DNA from: Candidatus Ornithomonoglobus merdipullorum
GTDB taxonomy: Bacteria > Bacillota > Clostridia > UBA1381
DNA length: 64,000 bases
Reading direction: 5' to 3'
NCBI GenBank assembly: GCA_018714695.1
Contig: DVNB01000083.1
Location: 1 to 64,000, forward strand
Shown here in pieces: positions 29,319-38,593 of this stretch. The notes below the pieces were generated by a model. It made no database searches, was not told the DNA's origin, and saw nothing but the letters and a program-made list of their open reading frames with translations. Numbering within the stretch: the stretch's first letter is position 1; each line of letters opens with the position of its first letter. The position numbers and the translations under genes were made by a program.

Positions 29319-29362
29319 AAGCCTTCTGTGTCAGAATATGATCAAACACAGGAGGCTTTTTT
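29319..29362 (+). terminator. Terminator of uxuA
   Basis: AAGCCTTCTGTGT...ACACAGGAGGCTT then TTTT, 13 bp with one wobble. Confidence 0.8.
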
Positions 29363-29407
29363 ATTCTGTTAATACATAATGTAATAAAAAATGATACGGA
29401 GAGGGCT

Positions 29408-30679
29408 ATGACGCAGGAAGAATTGATAAACGTTTTAATAGTATTTTCGCATACCTTTCTTGGGGCGTATGTAATGATGTTTACAGAGTTCCGTGAACCC
29501 CGGCGTGTATGGAGACTGCGTTGGGCTGTGACGGCAGAGCTTGATATAGCGGCGAATGGATTGCTGTGTGCTGTCATAGGCAGGGATATATGGATGTACT
29601 GCGCGGTATTCACGCTGACCATACCAATCATTATTATTACTGTTTTCTGTTCTCTGCATAAAGGTCTGCGTGTAGTATTCAGTGTATGTACTTGTCTTTG
29701 GGTAGGATGTGTGGCGTTTTCGTGTTCGGAGACAGCATATTGGCTTTCAGGAGGCAATTTATGGATCAGGCTTGCGGTTCACGTAGCGGCATATGTGGCA
29801 CTGTATTTTGTCCTGTGCCGTTTCCGTCCGTATTATAAAAGGATGGTGCGCCTGCTTGATCACGGATGGAGCGTTCTGTGTATGATCCCGACTGTTACCT
29901 TTTTAGTTGCCTTGTATATAATAAATTTCCTGTTGACAGAAAAAACGATGATATCAGTCATTGCGATATGTGGCATAACGATCATCTGTACCTGTGCATA
30001 TAGTCTTATCTATTTGTTTTTTGTCAAGGTGTTGGATGACTATGAGCTGAAAACCAGCAGTGATCTTGCCGAAGTAAGACGTTTTGCGCTTGAGCGCCAG
30101 CTTGAAGAAACCAGAGAGGCTGAGAATCTGATGCGTGTACAGCGCCGTGATATGAGCTGTCGCTGGATGATGCTTTCGAGTTTTGTGGAAAAAAATGATA
30201 CTAGTGCGATAGCAGAGCTTATCGGCGGGGCACAAAAGAAGCTTGATGAATCCGTATCGGTGGTTTGGTGTAAAAATCAGATGCTGAATGCAACTGTAGC
30301 TGCTTATTTTACAAAGGCAAAACGTGAGGGAATAACCGTTGAAGCAAAATTAGATATTCCTGACGATATACCGGTAGATGCGGCAGAATTATCGATGGTG
30401 TTTGCGAACGCCCTTGAAAATGCAATTAATGCCTGTACACTGCTGCCGCCGGGAAAGCGTAAGATCATATGTAAATGTGTAGAATATCCTAGGTTTATGC
30501 TGAAGGTGGAGAACACTTACAACGGTAAAGTGAGGTTTGGCAGTGACGGGCTGCCGCTGTCTTCGGAAGACGGGCATGGCATCGGAACACGTTCAATAGC
30601 GGCGTTTTGTAAAAAATACGATGCCTCATGGAGCTATGATGCTTCGGACGGGTGGTTTACATTGAGAATAGCGTTTTAA
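29408..30679 (+). CDS. GHKL sensor kinase-like membrane protein with degenerate H-box (His to Arg)
   Basis: Multi-TM N-terminus, MRVQRRDMSCRW, ATPase region NALENAINAC and GHGIGTRSI. Confidence 0.8.
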   Translation: MTQEELINVLIVFSHTFLGAYVMMFTEFREPRRVWRLRWAVTAELDIAANGLLCAVIGRDIWMYCAVFTLTIPIIIITVFCSLHKGLRVVFSVCTCLWVGCVAFSCSETAYWLSGGNLWIRLAVHVAAYVALYFVLCRFRPYYKRMVRLLDHGWSVLCMIPTVTFLVALYIINFLLTEKTMISVIAICGITIICTCAYSLIYLFFVKVLDDYELKTSSDLAEVRRFALERQLEETREAENLMRVQRRDMSCRWMMLSSFVEKNDTSAIAELIGGAQKKLDESVSVVWCKNQMLNATVAAYFTKAKREGITVEAKLDIPDDIPVDAAELSMVFANALENAINACTLLPPGKRKIICKCVEYPRFMLKVENTYNGKVRFGSDGLPLSSEDGHGIGTRSIAAFCKKYDASWSYDASDGWFTLRIAF

Positions 30680-30762
30680 CTTATATTTTGGCTGCTCCAT
30701 CATGGTCCGTTCGGTCTGACATCAGATGTACGGATATAAAAAGTGGATTTGAGGGAATTTAT

Positions 30763-31629
30763 ATGGTATACAATAATTATATGAATGCGCTGATGGTGCT
30801 TTTAACGCAGATGTTTCTCGGCAGTTATGTCTTGATGCTGACGGAGTTTAGGGAACCTGTGCGTATATGGAGATCTATTTGGACAGCTGTCATCGTTTCG
30901 GTGGTGTGCATAAATATTCTATTGATATTGTTTTTTGATTTTTTGGATATTTATAAACGAGTTGGGATATTGACGGTCACGCTTCCGTATGTTTTGATGA
31001 CCTTGCTGTGTTCACGCTATAAGGGGCTTCGGGTCGTATTTAATATATGCACATGCCTTTGGATCGGATGCATAGGGAATGCCAACGGTATAGCGGCTCA
31101 TGCACTGATGCCGGAAAATGTTTGGATAAATGTAGCAGCACGCAGTGCTTCATATTTTGTGCTGTATTTTGTGGTAAGATTTTTTAAACCGTATTACAGT
31201 CAAATGCTTCAGCTTTTGGATAAAGGGTGGGGCACATTATGCCTGATCCCTTTTACTACTTTTATATTGACTCTTTGCATGATAAATAATCTTCTTCAGG
31301 AGGAGCCTCTGGCTGCGTCTGTAATTATTTATGGGATCATGATATTATGCACATGCTCATACATTCTCATATATCTGTTCTTTATGAGGGTATTGCAGGA
31401 ATATGAGCTTAAAAACAGCCGTGAACTGATCAACGTTCAAATAGCAGCGCTTGAACGTCAGTCGGAATCAAATCGGGAGATCAATGAGAAAATGCGTATA
31501 CAGCGTCATGATATGCGCCATCAATGGATAACTGTATCAGCTTTGATAGAGAATGGCGACAAGCGGGCTGTATTGGAATTCATCGATACTGTGCAGAGAC
31601 AGCTCAATGGCATTGATCAGGAGCAATAA
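30763..31629 (+). CDS. Paralogous sensor kinase with intact H-box but no ATPase domain
   Basis: Multi-TM N-terminus paralogous to the preceding gene, QRHDMRHQW, stop after DTVQRQLNGIDQEQ. Confidence 0.8.
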   Translation: MVYNNYMNALMVLLTQMFLGSYVLMLTEFREPVRIWRSIWTAVIVSVVCINILLILFFDFLDIYKRVGILTVTLPYVLMTLLCSRYKGLRVVFNICTCLWIGCIGNANGIAAHALMPENVWINVAARSASYFVLYFVVRFFKPYYSQMLQLLDKGWGTLCLIPFTTFILTLCMINNLLQEEPLAASVIIYGIMILCTCSYILIYLFFMRVLQEYELKNSRELINVQIAALERQSESNREINEKMRIQRHDMRHQWITVSALIENGDKRAVLEFIDTVQRQLNGIDQEQ

Positions 31630-31675
31630 ATAGGCTGCCTTTCTGGTATTTAGGGTTAGTAAGAGCTTTTAAACC

Positions 31676-31729
31676 ACGGACAGGATCCATCCGTTTGCAG
31701 TATAATATTTTCGGATGAGTTCTGTCCGT
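31676..31729. terminator. Convergent terminator hairpin
   Basis: ACGGACAGGATCCATCCG ... CGGATGAGTTCTGTCCGT imperfect inverted repeat between convergent genes. Confidence 0.6.
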
Positions 31730-31781
31730 TCCGTATCTAAAATTATGCGGCTGAATTAGTTTCATAACGCGAAAATTTCAT

Positions 31782-32507
31782 CTATTCTTCCATCCAATAA
31801 TCCATCCATTTGTTCAGAATATCATTTCGTGCGCCTTTTGGTATTGCCAATGATTTTTCATTGGTCAATATCAGCTCTTTTTTGCCTACCTTTTTTATAT
31901 AATGGAGATTGATCAGGAAGCTTGAGCCGAGCATAATGAAATTGTCTCTTTCAAGCAATTCACCGACCGCTTTTTGAAATGATATCCTAAGTTTCTGGCT
32001 GTCAACAACGGTTTCGTTTATCAGATTGTACCGTACAGACCGCTCGTAAAGCTCAGCGTAAAGGATATCGGATATGTTTATGACAACTGTGCCGTCGGAT
32101 GTATTTACGGTTATCGAATGTGCTTTAAGCCGCGCGGTAAGTATCTCCGCCTGTTTTATAGCCGAAAACAATTTTTCTTTTTCGACAGGCTTTACAAGAT
32201 AATGAAGAGCATGTACACTGTAGGATTCAACAGCGTAGTCTTTTGAGCTTGTAAGGTAGATAATGGGCGCGCAAACGTCCATGCCGCGAAGCTGCAGTCC
32301 AAGCTCTATTCCGGAAAGCTCAGGCATGATCACATCAAGTATGTAAAGATCGAATAGTTCTTTTCCGCTCCATTCGACACGGTCAAGCAGCATTTGGCTG
32401 TTTGTAAACACAGTTAAATTTACGTCAGTTTTGAAATACTCCAAAATATATTCCTTGATTTTGTCAATTTGATCGACGTCATCATCACATAAAGCAATTT
32501 TCAGCAT
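31782..32507 (-). CDS. LytTR-family (AgrA/LytR-like) response regulator
   Basis: Receiver domain CDDD, YILDVIMPELSGIEL, K in VKP; C-terminal LytTR DNA-binding region. Confidence 0.9.
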   Translation of the reverse strand: MLKIALCDDDVDQIDKIKEYILEYFKTDVNLTVFTNSQMLLDRVEWSGKELFDLYILDVIMPELSGIELGLQLRGMDVCAPIIYLTSSKDYAVESYSVHALHYLVKPVEKEKLFSAIKQAEILTARLKAHSITVNTSDGTVVINISDILYAELYERSVRYNLINETVVDSQKLRISFQKAVGELLERDNFIMLGSSFLINLHYIKKVGKKELILTNEKSLAIPKGARNDILNKWMDYWMEE

Positions 32508-32585
32508 AGCATCATCTCCTGTATAATAATCAATCTTAATTATATCAGAAAAGTATGAAATAATCAACTTTAATATTTTTATAAA

Positions 32586-32615
32586 TCGTCACAAAAAGAA
32601 CCTGAATTGTCACAA
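32586..32615 (+). promoter_or_regulatory. Candidate LytTR operator (9-bp direct repeats, 12-bp spacer)
   Basis: TCGTCACAA (32586-32594), 12 bp, TTGTCACAA (32607-32615), just upstream of TACAAT (32643-32648). Confidence 0.6.
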
Positions 32616-32735
32616 TATCTTATAAAATGAGAATTTTTATGTTACAATAGAATAAAGATATTTTTAATATAGACATATTTCCAACCGCGGATGGATCGAC
32701 ACCGTGTATCGGATAAAAGAGGAGATGAAAAGCGT

Positions 32736-35423
32736 ATGAAATGGACAAAGTTTTTCAAGAATACAGTGAGTATCGCGGCAGCGGCGGCAGCGCTTTTTAC
32801 GGCAATTGCGCTCCCATCCCCGAACCGCGCTGCGGCTGCCGGGGAAGATCAGGTTTCAGATTTACCAACAAAGCTTATGAACGGTGATTTTGAATGGCCG
32901 AATATTGACACGGCGTTGGAGAAGGCTAGTATAGATGCAAACAGCAGCGGAACCACGAGCGGAACGTATCGCGGAACGTATCGCGATTATTCGATATCAA
33001 ATAATGATACCGAGGATACGGATATCATTTTCAGACGGCACCGCATTAGCTCGGGCGGGTGGTGGAATCCGACATATACCAATTATGATGATCCGTGGTT
33101 CGTGACCACGCGTTCTATATATGACGATATTTCTTCCGATCAATCCTCGGATCACGATAAACGCGAGTTTTACTGGAAGACTACCGCGTCAGATGACAGG
33201 ATAGAGCTTGCGGCGGCACGAGATATACGATCTTGGGATGGTGGTAGCACAGTAGGTTATTTCAGAGACGGGAACACTGAAACGAGGACGAATGAGGCGG
33301 CAAGCGGCGGTCAGTTCGCGGAGCTTGTGGCTACAGAACAGTCTTCGCTTTACCAGACCATACAGACTGCCGAGGACAATGTTCTCACATGGAGGCTTGA
33401 TCACCGTGCCAGAACCAGTACAGGAGGCATGGATTCCATGGCGGTGTTCATCGGTCCTAAACAGGACGGACTGAAAAAAGCGAGTGAGTCCGCGCAGGAT
33501 GTATTCAGCGCAATGGTCGATCTGATCAGAGAAAATCCCGGAGAGACAACGCAGCCGGGGATGTCGGTGGCGGCAAGAAAGATCTATTCGGCAAAAATAA
33601 GTGACGGTATGAAAATAACAGATGCCGATGTCAGCAATAATAAAACCGATCACTGCGATCAGGAATGGACCTGCTGGATAATAACGAGTGATGACATGTC
33701 GTGGCAGGAGTACAGCGGTACTTATAAAGTGCCGGAGGGACAGAACGCAACTACATTTGCTTTTGCGGCGCTTAACAGAGCTGCCGCCAATCCTGAAGGA
33801 AACTGTCTTGATAACATTGTGTTCGGAATACAGTATCCGCTTACTGTTACAGCAACAGCAGGCGGGACCGGCACCGTATCCGGCGGCGGCATTTCAAATG
33901 CTGAGGTCTCACACGGCAATGCGTATAACGGAAGCGCAAATGAGGGCGAAACCGTTACAATAACAGCGAGACCTAATGATGCTAATCACAAATTTGTCGG
34001 CGCGACGGTTAACGGCAATTATGTCAGGATAGGAGAAAACGGATTCGTTCAGCAGCAGGATGGTTCGTACACGTATCAGCTGACAATGGATGGAGCCAAA
34101 AATGTCGAGCTGATATTCGCCTCCGTTGGCTATGTCACATATGATCTTAACGGCGGAACCTGGGATAGCGATATCCAAACTTCATACGAACTGGATAGCT
34201 TGCTAAATAACGATTTTGAGCAGAAAAATGAGCCCGAACTGACGGGCAGTAGATTCCTTCACTGGGAGGTGTACGCGGCAAACGGCACGGACTCGTTAAA
34301 TGGTAAAGTATATACTCCCCATACAATAACGTATACGGTGGATGAGGGTGACTGGTGGAATCCATGGGATGATGATACGCATACGTTCACGATCACCGAC
34401 AGCAGCGGAGAAAAGGTTATTGAGATAGAAGACGGTGCTGACGAGTATGCGATAGTGCTTCGCGCGGTATATACTCACACTGTAGACGCCGTATCCTGCA
34501 CGAAATATTTCGCCTCAAACGATGCTAATCATAAAGATGCCACGGGAGGCTCGGTCACGATCAAAAAAAATACTGACACGACCTCAAATACCGATACGGG
34601 ATCTATATCGGTAGAAAACGGTGATTCATTCACGGTAACGGCAACGCCGAACGAAGGGTTTGAGGTTGATTCATGGTGGTATTCATATATTGATGACAAT
34701 GAAAACGAGGTGCTCGAGTTGATACCTGACGCTTCCGGCGATTCATACACAGCAACGTATAACGGGAGCCGAAATGTAACGATACATGCTCAGTTTGCGG
34801 AATTGCCCATAGGTCCGTATCTGTCTGTGGTAGCAGAGAACGAAGAGACACGGAAACAGCTTGATGAAAAGGGTATAGAGTCAGAGCATGGTCATGTTAA
34901 AGGAAACGGATCAGACACGCCTGTGAGTAAGCTTTACGGCGGTGAGAAATACGGCAATACGATCTCTACCGGATTTTTTGCAAAACGCAAGTTTGAAGGT
35001 GCCACTGTTGATCTCAGCGGTACATGGTCGATAAATATTCCTGCGAACGGGACATATTTCAAGATAGCTGTTGAAGATGTAAATAGTTATGAGCATATAA
35101 ATAAAACGCCCGTATTGGGTGATGATAAGGCGGAATACAACAGCGGCGCGATCTATAAAGCGGCTGATAATACAGAAAACAATTATAATAGGCAGGTGCA
35201 ATTCTACGTTGATGGTCCTACGGTCAGCGGAAATTCTGAGATCATCTTCGGGATAATAGTCGATAACCTTTACGCCCCGAATGCGCAGGCAGGTTTCAGG
35301 CTTGGAGATAATACAGCGGGACTTGGCGAGCTCAACGAGAGCAATTCAGTTACAGTGACCGAGCAAAATAAATATGATCCGACAGCGCTTGACAATTTGT
35401 CGGATACGCAAACTATAGACTAA
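32736..35423 (+). CDS. Large secreted protein with jelly-roll-like N-terminus and bacterial repeat domains
   Basis: Signal peptide, LMNGDFEWPN start, TVTATAGGTGTVSGGG / ETVTITARPNDANHKFVGATVNG repeat segments. Confidence 0.7.
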   Translation: MKWTKFFKNTVSIAAAAAALFTAIALPSPNRAAAAGEDQVSDLPTKLMNGDFEWPNIDTALEKASIDANSSGTTSGTYRGTYRDYSISNNDTEDTDIIFRRHRISSGGWWNPTYTNYDDPWFVTTRSIYDDISSDQSSDHDKREFYWKTTASDDRIELAAARDIRSWDGGSTVGYFRDGNTETRTNEAASGGQFAELVATEQSSLYQTIQTAEDNVLTWRLDHRARTSTGGMDSMAVFIGPKQDGLKKASESAQDVFSAMVDLIRENPGETTQPGMSVAARKIYSAKISDGMKITDADVSNNKTDHCDQEWTCWIITSDDMSWQEYSGTYKVPEGQNATTFAFAALNRAAANPEGNCLDNIVFGIQYPLTVTATAGGTGTVSGGGISNAEVSHGNAYNGSANEGETVTITARPNDANHKFVGATVNGNYVRIGENGFVQQQDGSYTYQLTMDGAKNVELIFASVGYVTYDLNGGTWDSDIQTSYELDSLLNNDFEQKNEPELTGSRFLHWEVYAANGTDSLNGKVYTPHTITYTVDEGDWWNPWDDDTHTFTITDSSGEKVIEIEDGADEYAIVLRAVYTHTVDAVSCTKYFASNDANHKDATGGSVTIKKNTDTTSNTDTGSISVENGDSFTVTATPNEGFEVDSWWYSYIDDNENEVLELIPDASGDSYTATYNGSRNVTIHAQFAELPIGPYLSVVAENEETRKQLDEKGIESEHGHVKGNGSDTPVSKLYGGEKYGNTISTGFFAKRKFEGATVDLSGTWSINIPANGTYFKIAVEDVNSYEHINKTPVLGDDKAEYNSGAIYKAADNTENNYNRQVQFYVDGPTVSGNSEIIFGIIVDNLYAPNAQAGFRLGDNTAGLGELNESNSVTVTEQNKYDPTALDNLSDTQTID

Positions 35424-35485
35424 TAGGGAATACTGCATCAAAACGGCAGTCTGAGGAGACTAACATAAAAGGAGGAATGCACATC

Positions 35486-35689
35486 ATGGTGAAATATGAC
35501 ACTCCAAATATAGAGATAACTTATTTTGATGAGCTTATAGGCATGACCAATACTGCCATGGTCTCTGATCCAACAAGGACCGCAGCTCAGAATATGAATG
35601 AGGCCGCATTTATGCAGAACGGTCCTATAAATGCGGCGGCGGCAAGGACTGTGAGAGTGCAGACCATTCTGCAGTTCAACACGGAATAA
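35486..35689 (+). CDS. Small 67-aa protein downstream of secreted protein
   Basis: AAAGGAGG RBS about 10 nt upstream of ATG; followed by a strong terminator. Confidence 0.55.
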   Translation: MVKYDTPNIEITYFDELIGMTNTAMVSDPTRTAAQNMNEAAFMQNGPINAAAARTVRVQTILQFNTE

Positions 35690-35727
35690 TTGACACAGGG
35701 AGAACAGTAAACGGATATGATCACCTA

Positions 35728-35769
35728 AAAAGGCTGAGATCTGCCACATAGCATGGATCTCAGCCTTTT
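35728..35769. terminator. Bidirectional terminator
   Basis: AAAAGGCTGAGATC...GATCTCAGCCTTTT perfect 14-bp arms. Confidence 0.85.
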
Positions 35770-35830
35770 CATCCATTTATTACAGCCTTATTTTAATCAC
35801 GTCATATGATCGAGTGACCTTGCAATTTTA

Positions 35831-37252
35831 TTATTCTTTTCCGTTCCAGCAGTATGTGCAGAGCTTGCATGGATCTATCTCGACCGAGTCTATCAGATCG
35901 TCAAGTCTGGTATACGCCAGAGTTGTGAAATGCAGCTTCTCACCGATCGTTTTGACCATTTTCTTGTATTCCTTGCTTTCGGGATCGGCATATTTCTGAA
36001 GCGTCTCCTCATCCGGCTCTCCGCCTTCAAGCTCCTTTATAACGCGGCGCGTTATCAGCTCCATCTCGGATTTCGATCTCGAGAAATTAAGGTATTTGCA
36101 GCCATAGAGAAGGGGAGGACAGCCTGTCCTTATGTGGACCTCCTTAGCGCCGCTCTCGTAGAGAAACTCGGTGGTCTCCCTGAGCTGTGTGCCGCGGACG
36201 ATGGAATCGTCGATAAGCAGAAGTTTCTTGTCCTTTATCAAATCGTGTATCGGTATAAGCTTCATCTTCGCTATAAGATCTCTCTTGCTCTGATGCGTGG
36301 GCATGAACGAGCGCGGCCATGTCGGAGTGTATTTTACGAACGGACGCGAGAATTTTATTCCCGACGCGTTTGCGTAGCCCACCGCATGGGCGATGCCCGA
36401 ATCAGGAACGCCCGCGACGTTGTCGGGAGCGATGTCCCCGAGCTCTTCCTTGTCACGCTCCGCAAGATGCTTGCCGCAGTTGTAGCGCATCCTCTCGACG
36501 CTTATTCCTTCATATGAGGATGACGGGTAGCCGTAGTAGACCCATAGGAACGTGCATATCTTCATATCCTTGCCGGGTGTGACCAGCGTCTTGACGCCGT
36601 CAGGTGTCATCACAGCGATCTCGCCGGGCCCCAGCTCACGGTTATCTGTATAGCCGAGGTTCAGATATGCAAAGCTTTCAAAGCTTGCGCAGTAGCCTTC
36701 ATCCTTCTTTCCTGTGCAGATAGGAGTTCTTCCGTGCTTATCGCGCACAAGGTATATTCCTTTCGGAGTGAGTATCATCATACTCATCGAGCCGTCAATT
36801 ATCTCCTGCGCGTAACGGATGCCTTCGATAAAGTTTTCCTTACGGTTTATTATCGCCGCAACTAGCTCCGTCTGGTTTATGTCTCCGCCCTGCATCTCAA
36901 AGAAATGCGTGTGCTCCTTTATTATATCGTTTACGATCTCGTCGGAATTGTTTATCTTGCCGACGGTCGTGATGGCAAACGTGCCGTGGTGCGAGCGAAC
37001 GAGTATAGGCTGAGCCTCAAAATCGGAGATACATCCGATGCCCAGCTCTCCGTGCATCGAGTTCGATTCGCTTGTGAACTTTGTCCTGAACGGAGCGTTC
37101 TCGATGTTGTGTATTGCCTTGTCAAAGCCGTTCTCGCTGCTGTATACCGCCATGCCGGCGCGGCGCGTGCCGAGATGCGAATGGTAGTCAGTGCCAAAAA
37201 ACAGATCGAAAACACAGTCTCCCTTTAATGCTGTACCGAAAAAACCGCCCAT
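35831..37252 (-). CDS. PurF-like (amidophosphoribosyltransferase-family) protein lacking N-terminal Cys
   Basis: PRTase motif LLLIDDSIVRGTQL, C-terminal DPCKLCTYCWNGKE; N-terminus MGGFFGTALKGD with GAAAGGAAG RBS. Confidence 0.8.
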   Translation of the reverse strand: MGGFFGTALKGDCVFDLFFGTDYHSHLGTRRAGMAVYSSENGFDKAIHNIENAPFRTKFTSESNSMHGELGIGCISDFEAQPILVRSHHGTFAITTVGKINNSDEIVNDIIKEHTHFFEMQGGDINQTELVAAIINRKENFIEGIRYAQEIIDGSMSMMILTPKGIYLVRDKHGRTPICTGKKDEGYCASFESFAYLNLGYTDNRELGPGEIAVMTPDGVKTLVTPGKDMKICTFLWVYYGYPSSSYEGISVERMRYNCGKHLAERDKEELGDIAPDNVAGVPDSGIAHAVGYANASGIKFSRPFVKYTPTWPRSFMPTHQSKRDLIAKMKLIPIHDLIKDKKLLLIDDSIVRGTQLRETTEFLYESGAKEVHIRTGCPPLLYGCKYLNFSRSKSEMELITRRVIKELEGGEPDEETLQKYADPESKEYKKMVKTIGEKLHFTTLAYTRLDDLIDSVEIDPCKLCTYCWNGKE

Positions 37253-37327
37253 ATTTTTCTTCCTTTCACGTATCTTAGAATTAATTGCAACAGTATTTTA
37301 TCATAAACCTTCATCAGTTTCAATAGG

Positions 37328-38566
37328 CTAATTCGACAAATTATCCCCGGATTTTTCGGTATCAGCCGTGTCGCTGTCCGGCGGAGATATCTGAGCTTCA
37401 AGCTGTCCCGATTCCTCCGCGATCTTCATCTCACGGTGCTCCGTCGCCTCACGGACGAGCGTGTAGAGCGCGGAAGCGGTGGGTACGCCTATAAGCATTC
37501 CCAGGGGACCGCCGATGGATCCGCCGACAGTTACGGCGGCAAGCACCCACATAGCAGGAAGTCTTATGGACGCTCCAACGACCTTCGGGTAAATAAGATT
37601 TCCCTCTATCTGCTGCAAAACGAGCAGGAATATGACAAAGATCACGGTCTTTATGGGATCTACAGCAAGTATCATAAACGCGCCTACTATCGTTCCTATG
37701 AACGCGCCTATTACCGGTATCAGCGCTGTGACTCCGACAAGCGCGCTTATCATAGGCACATACGGGAGCCTCAGGATCATCATCCCGACAGCGCAGAGCG
37801 AGCCCAGTATCAGTGCCTCGGTCGTCTGTGCGGTTATGAAGTTTTTGAATGTTTCACAGAACACCGAAGCCACATGCTGCGAATAGCGGGAAATCCTCGA
37901 AGGAAGCCACGCATTCATCAGTCTTCGCGCCTGCGACTGGAGCTTTTCCTTATGGAAAAGCGAGTATATCGAGAACACCGTTCCCACAACGAAATTGAGA
38001 AGCCCGCCCGCGACCGAACCGACGGTGCCGAGCGCGGTGTTCATAAAATCGCCGCTGTAGGTTCTTAAGATAGAGTTGATCGCGTCTCTTGCCGAGTTCC
38101 AGTCAATATCAAAGAAGTTGGCGAGATAATCCCCGAACGGAAGATCCTCAAGCGGCATGCTCGATTCGAGTGTTGCCAGTTTGTCGATCAGGTCCAGGAG
38201 CATATTAGCCAAAAGCGGAACGGCATTTATAAGCTCCGGTATTACCAGCGCCGCTACGAGCATGAATATACCGAAGACAAGAAGCTCCGCAAGGATTATC
38301 GCAAGCGGTCTTTTCAGCTTCAGAAGTCTTGGCTTATTTGTCTTTGTAAAGAGCCGCTTTTCTATCGAGCTCATCGGAACGTTTATTATGACTGCTATTA
38401 TAACGCCGACTATAAGCGGCATAAACAGGCCTATTATGTTCGATATTACCGACAGTATCACGTCAAGATTGCTTGCCGCGATGAATATGAGTATACAGGC
38501 AGCGGCTATGCCTATTATCCATTTTGTAAGGCGTTTTATCCTGCGATCGGATCTTTTTGGTTCCAT
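37328..38566 (-). CDS. AI-2E family transporter
   Basis: Multi-TM protein with YprA/YdiK-like motifs (VLALIPVIGAFIGTIVGAF; GNLIYPKVVG). Confidence 0.8.
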   Translation of the reverse strand: MEPKRSDRRIKRLTKWIIGIAAACILIFIAASNLDVILSVISNIIGLFMPLIVGVIIAVIINVPMSSIEKRLFTKTNKPRLLKLKRPLAIILAELLVFGIFMLVAALVIPELINAVPLLANMLLDLIDKLATLESSMPLEDLPFGDYLANFFDIDWNSARDAINSILRTYSGDFMNTALGTVGSVAGGLLNFVVGTVFSIYSLFHKEKLQSQARRLMNAWLPSRISRYSQHVASVFCETFKNFITAQTTEALILGSLCAVGMMILRLPYVPMISALVGVTALIPVIGAFIGTIVGAFMILAVDPIKTVIFVIFLLVLQQIEGNLIYPKVVGASIRLPAMWVLAAVTVGGSIGGPLGMLIGVPTASALYTLVREATEHREMKIAEESGQLEAQISPPDSDTADTEKSGDNLSN

Positions 38567-38593
38567 CGTATCAGCTCCTTTATATTTTATCGG

